Assembly (NCBI RefSeq): GCF_002197845.1
Contig: NZ_NIDE01000005.1
Coordinates: 868,001-932,000, forward strand
Direction of reading: 5' to 3'
Length of the DNA: 64,000 nt
Source of the DNA: Fimbriiglobus ruber
GTDB taxonomy: Bacteria; Planctomycetota; Planctomycetia; Gemmatales; Gemmataceae
In this document: piece after piece, positions 9,011-16,062 of the stretch
Layout: each line of letters begins with the position of its first letter
How positions within the stretch are numbered: the stretch's first letter is position 1
The notes under the pieces: generated by a model
What the model was told of the DNA's origin: nothing
Database searches by the model: none
Seen by the model: the letters and a program-made list of their open reading frames with translations, nothing else
Position numbers and translations under genes: made by a program

Positions 9011-10006
9011 TTACTGACCCAGTTGGGACCAGACGATGAGGTTACCGTCGGCGAGGCCCCCGACGTAGTTGAACATCGTTCCGTTCGCGTTAACAGAAAT
9101 GGGACGGACCGACCCGTCACAGAATGCGAAGTTGACAATGCCTGTATGACGACTGCTGAAATTTACCCAGTCCGGGGTGGTGGTCAGGCCCCAAGCGGTG
9201 GGCATAGAACCTGCTCCGAACCAGGTGACGACGTAGTCCCGTGTGCCCGTCGCGGTGCCGAACAGCGACTCGCCGAACGCGAGCGTGTTGGAGGTGCCGT
9301 CAGTGATCGCGACGATTTTCGTTGTGGAGTTCACGTCGTAAACGCCCGGGCAGTATGTGGAAGCGGCCCCTAAGTAGCCAGCGCTACCGATGTAGTTGCT
9401 CCGGCCCCAATCGCTGCCGCCGAACGACGCGAAGAAACTCCCGGCGTAAAGGTAGTCGATATCGATGTAGCCCGGAGCGGTCCAGTATGCATCAATGATG
9501 CCGGTTCCAGGGGTGACAGTTTGAGCGTTGTCCGACGGGCACAGGTAGGTCTTAATCTGTGTGTAGGCGGGGAGGAAGCCGTAACCGGTGTGGTTGCCGT
9601 CGGTAGAGTACGGCGCCGTGTTGTACGCCCACGCCCCCTGGGTCGTGTTTAGCGTCGTGTAGGCTAGCGGGATCAAGTTGTAGGTGGCGGATTGTTCCAC
9701 ATACGGCAATAGGTACACCAGCACACCCGTGTAGGGTCCGCCGCTCACATACGCGGCGTTGGCACCGTTGTTGGAGTTCGGGCTTAAATTGACGCCGGGC
9801 GGCAACACGCCGTTAGCCGACTCGTAGTTCATCGCGGCGAGGCCGATCTGCTTGAGGTTGTTGGTGCAGCTCATACGGGCCGCGGCCTCTCGAACCTTCT
9901 GGACGGCGGGTAGCAACAGTCCGATCAGAATCGCGATGATCGCGATCACCACCAGTAATTCAATGAGCGTGAACCCCAACCGTCGGCTTGAAATGCGAGT
10001 CGTCAT
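9011..10006 (-). CDS. DUF1559 domain protein with prepilin-type N-terminus
   Basis: A 331-residue member of the large planctomycete DUF1559 family. Residues 10-35 are a type IV pilin-like cleavage/methylation segment ([19 protein letters not shown]), followed by [17 protein letters not shown] and the DUF1559 body. The C-terminus holds the typical [17 protein letters not shown] (the H-x9-DG signature). Such proteins are exported and are thought to form pilin-like or surface structures; planctomycete genomes carry dozens of copies. A small lipoprotein follows in the same direction. Confidence 0.92.
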   Translation of the reverse strand: MTTRISSRRLGFTLIELLVVIAIIAILIGLLLPAVQKVREAAARMSCTNNLKQIGLAAMNYESANGVLPPGVNLSPNSNNGANAAYVSGGPYTGVLVYLLPYVEQSATYNLIPLAYTTLNTTQGAWAYNTAPYSTDGNHTGYGFLPAYTQIKTYLCPSDNAQTVTPGTGIIDAYWTAPGYIDIDYLYAGSFFASFGGSDWGRSNYIGSAGYLGAASTYCPGVYDVNSTTKIVAITDGTSNTLAFGESLFGTATGTRDYVVTWFGAGSMPTAWGLTTTPDWVNFSSRHTGIVNFAFCDGSVRPISVNANGTMFNYVGGLADGNLIVWSQLGQ

Positions 10007-10063
10007 GAAAATGCCTCAGAAAAGAGACAGGGCGAACGTAAATTGAACGAAAGAACCTTCAAA

Positions 10064-10180
10064 AGCCCAGAATTGGGCTATCGAGTTAATACCCACATCG
10101 GGTCTCTTCAAAAGAACATTTGAAGAGAGAGAGCGATGGAGGTACAAAACCGCTTGAATTGGCCTGGAAACCAGGCCAAT
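10064..10180. promoter_or_regulatory. Two inverted repeats in the DUF1559 upstream region
   Basis: AGCCCA-gaat-TGGGCT (10064-10079), and a perfect 10 bp palindrome with arms ATTGGCCTGG (10158-10167) and CCAGGCCAAT (10171-10180). They may be hairpins in the DUF1559 leader or operator sites. No T-run follows on either strand, so I do not call them terminators. Confidence 0.4.
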
Positions 10181-10517
10181 CAAAAGTCTTGGTTTAAGTT
10201 TTTACGAGTCGCGAGTAACAAACTGGAAGTCTGAAAATACTCCGCAGCAATCCTGATACCTTTGGCTGATGATCACAGCTTTTTCCCAAAATCCCTGAAA
10301 TTCTCAGGGAATTCCAACGAGATTCTCACACCTTATTCGGCCAGCATCTGCGATTTTATGAGTGAGATTGCTGATAAGCGCGTCACAGACCTCGCTTTTT
10401 TGCCTGTTTTTTGCCAATCAGGCGATATCGATGCGCGAAAGAATCGACTCCACCGCAAGTCCGGGGTGAGATAAGATTTGATTAGATCTATTTGGCATCA
10501 CATATGTATATTTGTTA

Positions 10518-10552
10518 TTGACACGACACCGCTAATGCTCTATTACGGTGTC
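10518..10552 (+). promoter_or_regulatory. Promoter with overlapping palindromic operator
   Basis: TTGACA (10518-10523), 17 bp, TATTAC (10541-10546). A perfect inverted repeat GACACCG (10525-10531) / CGGTGTC (10546-10552) flanks the -10 region, as expected for a repressor site. It drives the dense small-gene operon. The predicted transcript start coincides with the first ATG (10553), so the message may be leaderless or use the ATG at 10562. Confidence 0.6.
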
Positions 10553-10723
10553 ATGCGATTGATGAAGACGTGCCCGAAATGCGGAACGAGACAACGTGCG
10601 GTGAAGACCAAGTGCGAACAGTGCGACCGTGAGTTCTTCGGCGTGAGAAAGGCAATGTACTGCTCAAACGCATGCAAGGTAAAGGCCTATCGGAAGAGAA
10701 AACAGCAGGGGGACAAGCCATGA
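10553..10723 (+). CDS. Small double zinc-ribbon protein, 56 aa
   Basis: Two CxxC pairs (CPKCGTRQ and CEQCDREFFG) are followed by YCSNACKVKAYRKRK, giving a basic, zinc-binding mini-protein. ATG 10553 is chosen because the promoter lies inside the longer open frame; ATG 10562 is the alternative. It is the first gene of the operon and could be its DNA- or RNA-binding regulator, which is inference. It overlaps the next gene by 4 nt. Confidence 0.65.
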   Translation: MRLMKTCPKCGTRQRAVKTKCEQCDREFFGVRKAMYCSNACKVKAYRKRKQQGDKP

Positions 10724-10908
10724 AACTAAGGACATTCGACTTCAACGAGTCCTACGGAGAAAGCGGTCACATGATCAGGTTGACTGAGAAGGGTGGCGTG
10801 GACATCAGTCTCCGAGATTTCCGACCTTCGCTTGAGCTGATTGCAGCGATCGAGAAAGAGGCCGCAGCCGAGATTTACCGGAGGAGGGCAACCCATGACC
10901 AAGCTTGA
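10720..10908 (+). CDS. Small unknown protein, 62 aa
   Basis: Begins MKLRTFDFNESYG and contains DISLRDFRPSLELIAAIEKEA. It has no recognised domain and no membrane segment. The ATG overlaps the previous stop (ATGA), which supports translational coupling and this start. Confidence 0.6.
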   Translation: MKLRTFDFNESYGESGHMIRLTEKGGVDISLRDFRPSLELIAAIEKEAAAEIYRRRATHDQA

Positions 10909-11200
10909 TGACTGGAACCGCTGCAACACGCTTTGGGGCGCCTGGATGTACCACGAGGCGGCCGAGACTGGTTACGACGCGGAAGCTGCGGCCGGACCGC
11001 GTGCGGCCTACGACCGGGCGTACAGCGAGTTCCGCGCGAATTACGGTGAGGCGTTCAACCCGGACTGCAAACCGGAGGAGACCAGCATCCTGGATGACAT
11101 AAAAGAGCTTGGGTTGCGGTTGCTATACGGGAGATACCTGGATACCTGCCGAGGCCAGGCGATGGAGTTCGAGGAGTGGGTAGCGGGGCAGGCGGTATGA
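10895..11200 (+). CDS. Small unknown protein, 101 aa
   Basis: Acidic and aromatic (DDWNRCNTLWGAWMYHEA), predicted mostly helical; not recognised. The start ATG follows GGAGGAGGG, a strong ribosome site, and lies 14 bases inside the previous gene. It is part of the 10.5-15.9 kb operon. Confidence 0.6.
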   Translation: MTKLDDWNRCNTLWGAWMYHEAAETGYDAEAAAGPRAAYDRAYSEFRANYGEAFNPDCKPEETSILDDIKELGLRLLYGRYLDTCRGQAMEFEEWVAGQAV

Positions 11201-11487
11201 ACATTGCCGGGAAGCCGCTCACCGACCTGATTAACGAGCTGCCCTACGGCAAGTTCGGCGAGATCGTCCGCAAAGAGATCGATCCCTTATGGGGCAAAAA
11301 TCAGAATGACATGAAAGCATTTCGGGTCGTTATGCGTTACGTCCCAAAGCAAGAGCCAGAGGAACACGCGGTAACGGTCGAGGCCAAGGATGAAGAGGAA
11401 GCAAAAAAGCTTGCTTACGACCAAGCAGCGGACGAATTGAGTTACGAAGAACTATGGGTTCACAAGCTCATTGAGATCGGAGTCTGA
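11197..11487 (+). CDS. Small unknown protein, 96 aa
   Basis: Starts MNIAGKPLTDLINELP, coupled by ATGA to the previous gene. Contains FRVVMRYVPKQEPEEHAVTV followed by an Ala/Glu/Lys helix, which looks like one alpha/beta domain. No family recognised. Confidence 0.6.
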   Translation: MNIAGKPLTDLINELPYGKFGEIVRKEIDPLWGKNQNDMKAFRVVMRYVPKQEPEEHAVTVEAKDEEEAKKLAYDQAADELSYEELWVHKLIEIGV

Positions 11488-11489
11488 CT

Positions 11490-11723
11490 GTGACACCGAT
11501 CCCCTTCCCCATCACCGCTTCACGAGCCACCCCGCCAGCGACACCTCCCGTTGAAGGCCATCTCGCCATCCTCCGGCGTCTGTTCCTGCGGTCCGAGGCG
11601 AAGAACGGAGTGCTGACGCCGCACGAGGCCCGACTCGGCCTGGAGAGTGTTGCGGCACTGGAGCGGTTGCTGGACGAGAGACATGTGGAGCAAATCAAGG
11701 AAGGGGGATGTGCGGTTGACTGA
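11490..11723 (+). CDS. Small unknown protein, 77 aa
   Basis: GTG start 2 bases after the previous stop. Pro/Thr-rich for the first 25 residues, then a helical stretch (EGHLAILRRLFLRSEAKNG). No recognised family. Overlaps the next gene by 14 bases. Confidence 0.55.
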   Translation: MTPIPFPITASRATPPATPPVEGHLAILRRLFLRSEAKNGVLTPHEARLGLESVAALERLLDERHVEQIKEGGCAVD

Positions 11724-11913
11724 GACGCTTTTGATTGCTTGGTACGCCTTTGGGTGGGTTGGGGTAGCGTGCTGCGCCATCGACATGGGCTGCGTTTCAC
11801 TTTTTGGATTGCTCGGGTTACTCGCATGCGGGCCGATCTCGGCCTTTACCGGCTTAACGATCCTGGGCTGCAATCACTTCTGTCTTAACCCCATTCTTTG
11901 GAGGAAGCCGTGA
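11710..11913 (+). CDS. Small membrane protein, 67 aa
   Basis: Two hydrophobic segments (LLIAWYAFGWVGVACCAI and LFGLLGLLACGPISAFTGL) make a two-helix inner-membrane protein. The GTG start is preceded by AAGGGGG. Function unknown; holin-like size, but nothing else supports a holin. Confidence 0.55.
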   Translation: MRLTETLLIAWYAFGWVGVACCAIDMGCVSLFGLLGLLACGPISAFTGLTILGCNHFCLNPILWRKP

Positions 11914-12314
11914 CTGAACAAATTACGCACCAGCGCATGCTATCCATGACCTCTGCGGAATTACGACTTCTCCTGCAAAGGCAGAAAAGCCTGAAGTCCA
12001 GGCTGGAGGATCAGCGATCCTCTGTCACCGCCGCAATCGGCACCGTCACGACGAATATTCACAACATTAAGTCCCGAATTCGTGCGGTGGAAGATGCTCA
12101 GCCCGTAGATATCACGGATCATGCGGTGGTCCGCTACCTCCAACGCGTGCGAGGAGTCGACATCGACGCCGTGCGTACCGAGCTTGACAGCGACAACCTT
12201 CGCGAGAGCGTGAAACGCTGCCCCACCGGTCGCCACTACTTGGACGGCGTGACTTACGTGGTACAGGACAAGACGCTGGTAACGGTGATTTATGACGAGG
12301 AACCACAGCCATGA
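11910..12314 (+). CDS. Coiled-coil protein with conserved C-terminal domain, 134 aa
   Basis: GTG at 11910 overlaps the previous stop (GTGA) after GGAGGAAG. Residues 15-65 form a likely coiled coil (LLLQRQKSLKSRLEDQR). The C-terminal part, ITDHAVVRYLQRVRGVDIDA then DGVTYVVQDKTLVTVIY, resembles a small phage/plasmid-borne domain of unknown function that often ends small proteins. No enzyme motif is clear. Confidence 0.6.
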   Translation: MTEQITHQRMLSMTSAELRLLLQRQKSLKSRLEDQRSSVTAAIGTVTTNIHNIKSRIRAVEDAQPVDITDHAVVRYLQRVRGVDIDAVRTELDSDNLRESVKRCPTGRHYLDGVTYVVQDKTLVTVIYDEEPQP

Positions 12315-12487
12315 CTGACTGCATCGAACACCGCCTGATCCCTCAGCCTGACGGGGGTTTCATCGACTGGGGTAGGAACGCCACGATCAACGGGGTACGT
12401 GGGGTGGGACCGGCACGATACTACGGCGGGGAGGCAGCGGAGGTTCTTCGCGTGCTGCTTCAGTATTCCGGGAAGGAGAACGGATGA
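12311..12487 (+). CDS. Small unknown protein, 58 aa
   Basis: Starts MTDCIEHRLIPQPDGGFIDW, coupled by ATGA overlaps at both ends. Gly-rich middle; no recognised family. Confidence 0.55.
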   Translation: MTDCIEHRLIPQPDGGFIDWGRNATINGVRGVGPARYYGGEAAEVLRVLLQYSGKENG

Positions 12488-12648
12488 CAAAACTGAACAT
12501 CATTGACCGCCTGGCCACCTATTTCGACCGCAAGGGTGATTCGTTTGGCCAGCGGTACACGCGATGCCTGATTGGGTTTCTGTTTGCATGGTGCGCTCTT
12601 GGGTTTGTTACGGGCCTTGAACTGGCTTGGATTGTGGGGGCGAAGTGA
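12484..12648 (+). CDS. Small membrane protein, 54 aa
   Basis: Starts MTKLNIIDRLATYFDRKG and has one C-terminal transmembrane helix (CLIGFLFAWCALGFVTGLEL). Coupled by ATGA to its upstream neighbour and by GTGA to the next gene. Function unknown. Confidence 0.55.
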   Translation: MTKLNIIDRLATYFDRKGDSFGQRYTRCLIGFLFAWCALGFVTGLELAWIVGAK

Positions 12649-12869
12649 CCGATTCGCTGAATGATTGTGCCGTCTGTACTGGCCACGGATGGGTGTGCGA
12701 GTTTCACCCCGATAAGCCGTGGTCAGGCTTGATGCCCAAAGAATTCGTTCGATGCTGTGATGGTGCGGGAGCACCTTGCGACGCGTGCAATCCCTGCGAC
12801 AAGCTTAATCCGCCTAAGAAATCTGGCATGGCGTCGGTCTTCAGCAATAAGAACGGAGTTAACCAATGA
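12645..12869 (+). CDS. Small cysteine-rich zinc-binding protein, 74 aa
   Basis: The pattern CAVCTGHGWVCEFHPDKPW followed by CCDGAGAPCDACNPC is a zinc-ribbon arrangement that I associate with small proteins of phages and planctomycete accessory DNA. GTG start overlapping the previous stop. Function unknown. Confidence 0.6.
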   Translation: MTDSLNDCAVCTGHGWVCEFHPDKPWSGLMPKEFVRCCDGAGAPCDACNPCDKLNPPKKSGMASVFSNKNGVNQ

Positions 12870-13447
12870 GCACGGAACCGCCAATCCCTGTAACGCTACT
12901 TCGTCGGCTTCATGACATGTTTCAGGGAACCGAGGCCGACATAGCTTTTGGACATCTCCGGCACATCATCCGAGAATACGAAAAGCTACGCGCTCAAGCG
13001 ACACCGGATAGCTTGGTGAAGAAATTGGAGGCCGAAAAAGTAGCTGAAACCAGTTTGCAAAATATCAGGCATAATAAGACATTAGACAAAGCAATTATCA
13101 TCGTGCATGAGTTTTATGGGGAGGTGGCCGATAAACGGGATTTAATTGCCCGGCCTCCCGCCAACTCTAGTGAGATTCCGGATATCGACACCATTGCAGA
13201 CGCCGTTAAGTTCGGGCTAATCAATGCCGAGCCATTTACCACAGAAGATGTCATTCGTGTAACCTTAGCCAAGCTTAACGACGAGTTGCCTATCAAGCGT
13301 AAACCTGAGCCAGTGTCGGTATCACTGGAGGGTATCTTAAGAGCTCTGAACGAAACGTGGGAGAGTTCTCATAGTGTCTGGAAACATAATCAGCGTACCA
13401 AGCTTGCCAACTATTTTGACGCAGCGGGGGTGAAGTATGTCAATTGA
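12866..13447 (+). CDS. Unknown helical protein, 193 aa
   Basis: ATGA overlap with the previous gene. Mostly helical and charged (residues 20-100 may form a coiled coil). It ends YFDAAGVKYVN, close to the end of the next protein (LDAAGVPYVEE), so the two may share a C-terminal module. GC content is a little lower than its neighbours. No recognised domain. Confidence 0.6.
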   Translation: MSTEPPIPVTLLRRLHDMFQGTEADIAFGHLRHIIREYEKLRAQATPDSLVKKLEAEKVAETSLQNIRHNKTLDKAIIIVHEFYGEVADKRDLIARPPANSSEIPDIDTIADAVKFGLINAEPFTTEDVIRVTLAKLNDELPIKRKPEPVSVSLEGILRALNETWESSHSVWKHNQRTKLANYFDAAGVKYVN

Positions 13448-13799
13448 TGAAGAACGCCAAACCCTTCACGATGCTGTTGTTCATGGGTTGCGTCACTATT
13501 TCTCGGATCATGGCGACATGAAACCAGATGATATTGGGTCCGCTACTAAACGGATAATGGGAAAAGTGTTTTCGGTCTACGAAGCAGCCAAGGTCGCTGA
13601 ACAGCCTGAGTGCGAATGTGATGAAATAAGCAATGGCGAGACTTGCGTTAAGTGCGGGCCATCCTACGATCAGCCGGTGTCTCTGGAGGAGTGCATTCAA
13701 GCCGCAAAAAGGGCTAACAGCGGGTTGGATTATAAGCATTCAGTAATTGTAGCAAAAGCCGTCCTCGATGCCGCAGGGGTGCCGTATGTCGAAGAGTGA
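13437..13799 (+). CDS. Unknown protein, 120 aa, with CxC-x-C pairs
   Basis: Contains CECDEISNGETCVKCG, a probable metal-binding knuckle, and ends VLDAAGVPYVEE like its upstream neighbour. It overlaps the previous gene by 11 bases. Unknown function. Confidence 0.6.
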   Translation: MSIDEERQTLHDAVVHGLRHYFSDHGDMKPDDIGSATKRIMGKVFSVYEAAKVAEQPECECDEISNGETCVKCGPSYDQPVSLEECIQAAKRANSGLDYKHSVIVAKAVLDAAGVPYVEE

Positions 13800-13962
13800 G
13801 CCAAAGCTGATAACCGTTTACGTATGCCCGCCGATACCTACCCGTCAATTCGACTGGTGTTGTTACGAAGTGGGTGAAGAAGAATCAGGAGACTACGGCT
13901 GGGGACGGCTTGAAGAAGACGCTATTCATAACTGGAAATTCAATTATGGGGATTACGAATGA
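13786..13962 (+). CDS. Small acidic protein, 58 aa
   Basis: Starts MSKSEPKLITVYVCPPIPTR and is aromatic and acidic afterwards. It overlaps both neighbours. No recognised family. Confidence 0.5.
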   Translation: MSKSEPKLITVYVCPPIPTRQFDWCCYEVGEEESGDYGWGRLEEDAIHNWKFNYGDYE

Positions 13963-14525
13963 CGACTGATTTAAAGCCATGCCCCTTTTGTGGCGGCGCT
14001 GGGATTGTTGACCCGCATGACAATGATACATGGTGTATGATTAAATGTGTTGATTGCGGCGCTACAACAAATTCATTTTCGGCAATTGTTGATGCTACGC
14101 ATTATTGGAACACCCGAACACCCAAGGCCGCCCAACAGCCGGTCGGGTTGGCTGAGAAGCTAAGGGCAATCAGCGAACACGCGGCCTCGTATTGCGGGTG
14201 TCGGTGCAGTATCGACGATTGCGACCCTGGCAACTGCTGGCCGTGCCGGATGATGTCGCTTTCCGAGGACATTGAGGAGGTAATCGCCTCCCTCCCGAAG
14301 CGGGAAGCGGTTAAAGAATACGACCCTCATCTTCCCGGAGGATGTCCGATTTATTCAGAAGCGGAGTGCCACCAGATGCGAGCCGCATATGAGACGGCAT
14401 GCCAAAACGGGGCAGGTTACACCGAGACTCTATTCGCTCCGGTCACTGCTGTGTTGCGTATGCGAGGCCACTTGCCCGAATTTACCAAGCCTAACGAAGC
14501 AGATGAGCAAGGAAGGCGGGGATGA
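13959..14525 (+). CDS. Lar-like restriction-alleviation zinc-ribbon protein, 188 aa
   Basis: The N-terminus LKPCPFCGGAG, then IKCVDCGATTNSF and THYWNTR, matches the Lar family zinc ribbon (two CxxC pairs and a terminal W-N-x-R). Lar proteins of phages and prophages alleviate type I restriction, but many small Lar-like ribbons have unknown roles. The remaining 130 residues are unusual for the family and contain a second Cys cluster (YCGCRCSIDDCDPGNCWPC). A further Lar-like gene lies at 37471-38133. Confidence 0.65.
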   Translation: MTTDLKPCPFCGGAGIVDPHDNDTWCMIKCVDCGATTNSFSAIVDATHYWNTRTPKAAQQPVGLAEKLRAISEHAASYCGCRCSIDDCDPGNCWPCRMMSLSEDIEEVIASLPKREAVKEYDPHLPGGCPIYSEAECHQMRAAYETACQNGAGYTETLFAPVTAVLRMRGHLPEFTKPNEADEQGRRG

Positions 14526-14674
14526 GAATAGCCAAATACCAATGCGTTCAATGTCCAATGCAATGGGAGTTGCCTATCTGCCAGGGCGGAAAGAATCCAG
14601 CGGATTGTTGCCCGCGGTGCGGAAGTCTCTACTTCCGTTGGATCAACTACGGAATAGAAGGCGAGCAGCCATGA
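14522..14674 (+). CDS. Small zinc-ribbon protein, 50 aa
   Basis: Too short for routine gene finders. Starts MRIAKYQCVQCPMQWELPIC and continues with CCPRCGSLYFRW, giving CxxC...CxxC. ATGA overlaps link it to both neighbours, which is the main support that it is translated. Confidence 0.6.
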   Translation: MRIAKYQCVQCPMQWELPICQGGKNPADCCPRCGSLYFRWINYGIEGEQP

Positions 14675-15009
14675 CCCCCGACCAGATCACCACCTCTCGC
14701 GACCGGCTCGTCTCTGAAGGCTTCCATTCCTCGTCGGAAGCTGTGAGGGTTCATGACCAGCTACTGGAGTTGATGGCCGCCCAGGAGGTGAATACCGAAG
14801 GTGCCGTGGCGTCGATCGCGGACCTACAGGCCGAGTGCGAGCGGCTTCAGAACCAGGTCGGGCGGGTGAAGAAAGCCGCGGTAACCGCTGTCGTACCTCT
14901 GGAGGTGTTGAGGCTGTCCGGCTCGGTAAAGTTGCTGAGCCCAGAGGTACAGGAAGCGGTAGCCGAGGGGATTCAAGCGGTGCGGGAAGCGATAGGCGAG
15001 GCCGCATGA
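14671..15009 (+). CDS. Unknown coiled-coil protein, 112 aa
   Basis: Predicted helical throughout, with a coiled-coil stretch ADLQAECERLQNQVGRVKKA. Start coupled by ATGA. Possibly a structural or DNA-binding protein; no family recognised. Confidence 0.55.
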   Translation: MTPDQITTSRDRLVSEGFHSSSEAVRVHDQLLELMAAQEVNTEGAVASIADLQAECERLQNQVGRVKKAAVTAVVPLEVLRLSGSVKLLSPEVQEAVAEGIQAVREAIGEAA

Positions 15010-15221
15010 CCTCGACCTCCGATGTCCGACGGCTCATACGGGAGCTGCGCCGCCAGGGGTGGACGGTGCAGCATACCGGCAGTGGGCACCACAAGTTGAC
15101 GCATCCGAGCGGGGAGTTCATGTTCTTGCCGTGTAGCCCGAGTTGTCCTCGGTGGGAGAAGAACGCCAGGGCGTGGGTGAGGAAGGTGGAGGGGAAGAGC
15201 CGGGAAAGGGTAAGCGGATGA
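15006..15221 (+). CDS. HicA-like mRNA interferase fold protein, 71 aa
   Basis: The pattern VRRLIRELRRQGWTVQ, then SGHHKLTHPSGEF and LPCSPSCPRWEKNARAWVRK, fits the HicA/YcfA double-stranded RNA-binding fold, including the catalytic-type His in GHHK. HicA toxins cleave mRNA and are normally followed by the antitoxin HicB. No HicB-like gene lies next to it (neighbours are a coiled-coil protein and a Cys-rich mini-protein), so it may be an orphan, or another operon member acts as antitoxin. Confidence 0.6.
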   Translation: MTSTSDVRRLIRELRRQGWTVQHTGSGHHKLTHPSGEFMFLPCSPSCPRWEKNARAWVRKVEGKSRERVSG

Positions 15222-15385
15222 AACTCGATTTCTGCCCATTTTGCAAAAGAGACATCGACTTGAACCGGGAGCCGGCCTTCGATACGCGCGAAGACAACCA
15301 TATCGAGCGATGCGTCATTCGCACCAAGCGTTATTCCCGAAAAAAGACCAGCGAAATAAAAGCCCAAACCAAGGAGGACAGATAG
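15218..15385 (+). CDS. Small zinc-finger protein, 55 aa
   Basis: Starts MKLDFCPFCKRDIDL and has HIERCVIR 25 residues on, a C2HC knuckle, followed by a basic tail. Coupled by ATGA to the HicA-like gene; it could bind nucleic acid or act on that toxin, but this is speculation. Confidence 0.55.
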   Translation: MKLDFCPFCKRDIDLNREPAFDTREDNHIERCVIRTKRYSRKKTSEIKAQTKEDR

Positions 15386-15390
15386 CCCGT

Positions 15391-15642
15391 ATGACCGATC
15401 CGAAGCTTTCCGAACACATCCCGCAAGACCCGGCAGTGGAGAATGCACTTCTTCGAGGAGCATTGTGGCTGGTTACGAAATCCCTCAAGCGTTACCACGA
15501 CGCGAAGCACACCAGGGTTGAGGCGGAAATAGACGGCACGCCCCGTTTCCAGGTCATTGTGACGGAGGAAGCCCGGCAGAAGGCATCGGATGCGATTTCG
15601 CGGGCAGAGGGAATGCTTCAGGGGAAAGGTCGAGGGTTGTGA
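15391..15642 (+). CDS. Small unknown protein, 83 aa
   Basis: Starts MTDPKLSEHIPQDPAVENAL; helical; no recognised domain. ATG is 6 bases after the previous stop and the end overlaps the next gene by 4 nt. Confidence 0.5.
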   Translation: MTDPKLSEHIPQDPAVENALLRGALWLVTKSLKRYHDAKHTRVEAEIDGTPRFQVIVTEEARQKASDAISRAEGMLQGKGRGL

Positions 15643-15914
15643 CCCTGGCCTTCACCTCGCTTGGTACGTCACCGCTCACGGGGAAAGCCGCGGTTGATCA
15701 ATGTATTTTCATGAAAAGGCAACTCCGCTCGGTCTTGCCGTTCATCGACGGAGCCTCGGCGATGATAGTAACGGATGCGGAGAGTCGGAGGTGTGAAGTA
15801 AGGGCGGTGTATGACAGGGGGGATAAATTCGCGGTGGGGTGGGCAGAGAAAGCAGTGGTTTTAGCCCCTGAAATATGGGAGACGATGGCGAAGAGGAGAA
15901 GGGAGAGGGAGTAA
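15639..15914 (+). CDS. Small unknown protein, 91 aa, last gene of the small-gene operon
   Basis: GTG start coupled by GTGA. Mixed alpha/beta composition (SAMIVTDAESRRCEVRAVYD). Followed immediately by a copy of the interspersed repeat between convergent genes, which may mark the end of the transcript. No family recognised. Confidence 0.5.
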   Translation: MTLAFTSLGTSPLTGKAAVDQCIFMKRQLRSVLPFIDGASAMIVTDAESRRCEVRAVYDRGDKFAVGWAEKAVVLAPEIWETMAKRRRERE

Positions 15915-15920
15915 GGATTT

Positions 15921-16006
15921 GGGCGTCCCGGCTGGTGCCGTCGGGCCACTCCGGGGTGCGCTTCGCTCCCGTCGCTGTGCGACCAAGCCCTGCGAGTCCC
16001 TGACGC
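15921..16006 (+). repeat. Interspersed multi-hairpin repeat, copy 2
   Basis: Begins GGGCGTCCCGGC and ends CCCTGACGC; the GCGTC/GACGC ends are complementary. Lies between the convergent small-gene operon and the kinase gene. Confidence 0.75.
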
Positions 16007-16062
16007 GGATTGAGGCAGCAATCCTGTCTTGTTAGTTATTTGGGTCGGAATTCTAAGTTCTT

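Noticed and set aside
10262-10474. Rightward open frame of 70 codons
   Set aside because: TTG start without ribosome site, crosses an inverted repeat (CCCTGA/TCAGGG) and ends just before the promoter; composition like non-coding DNA.
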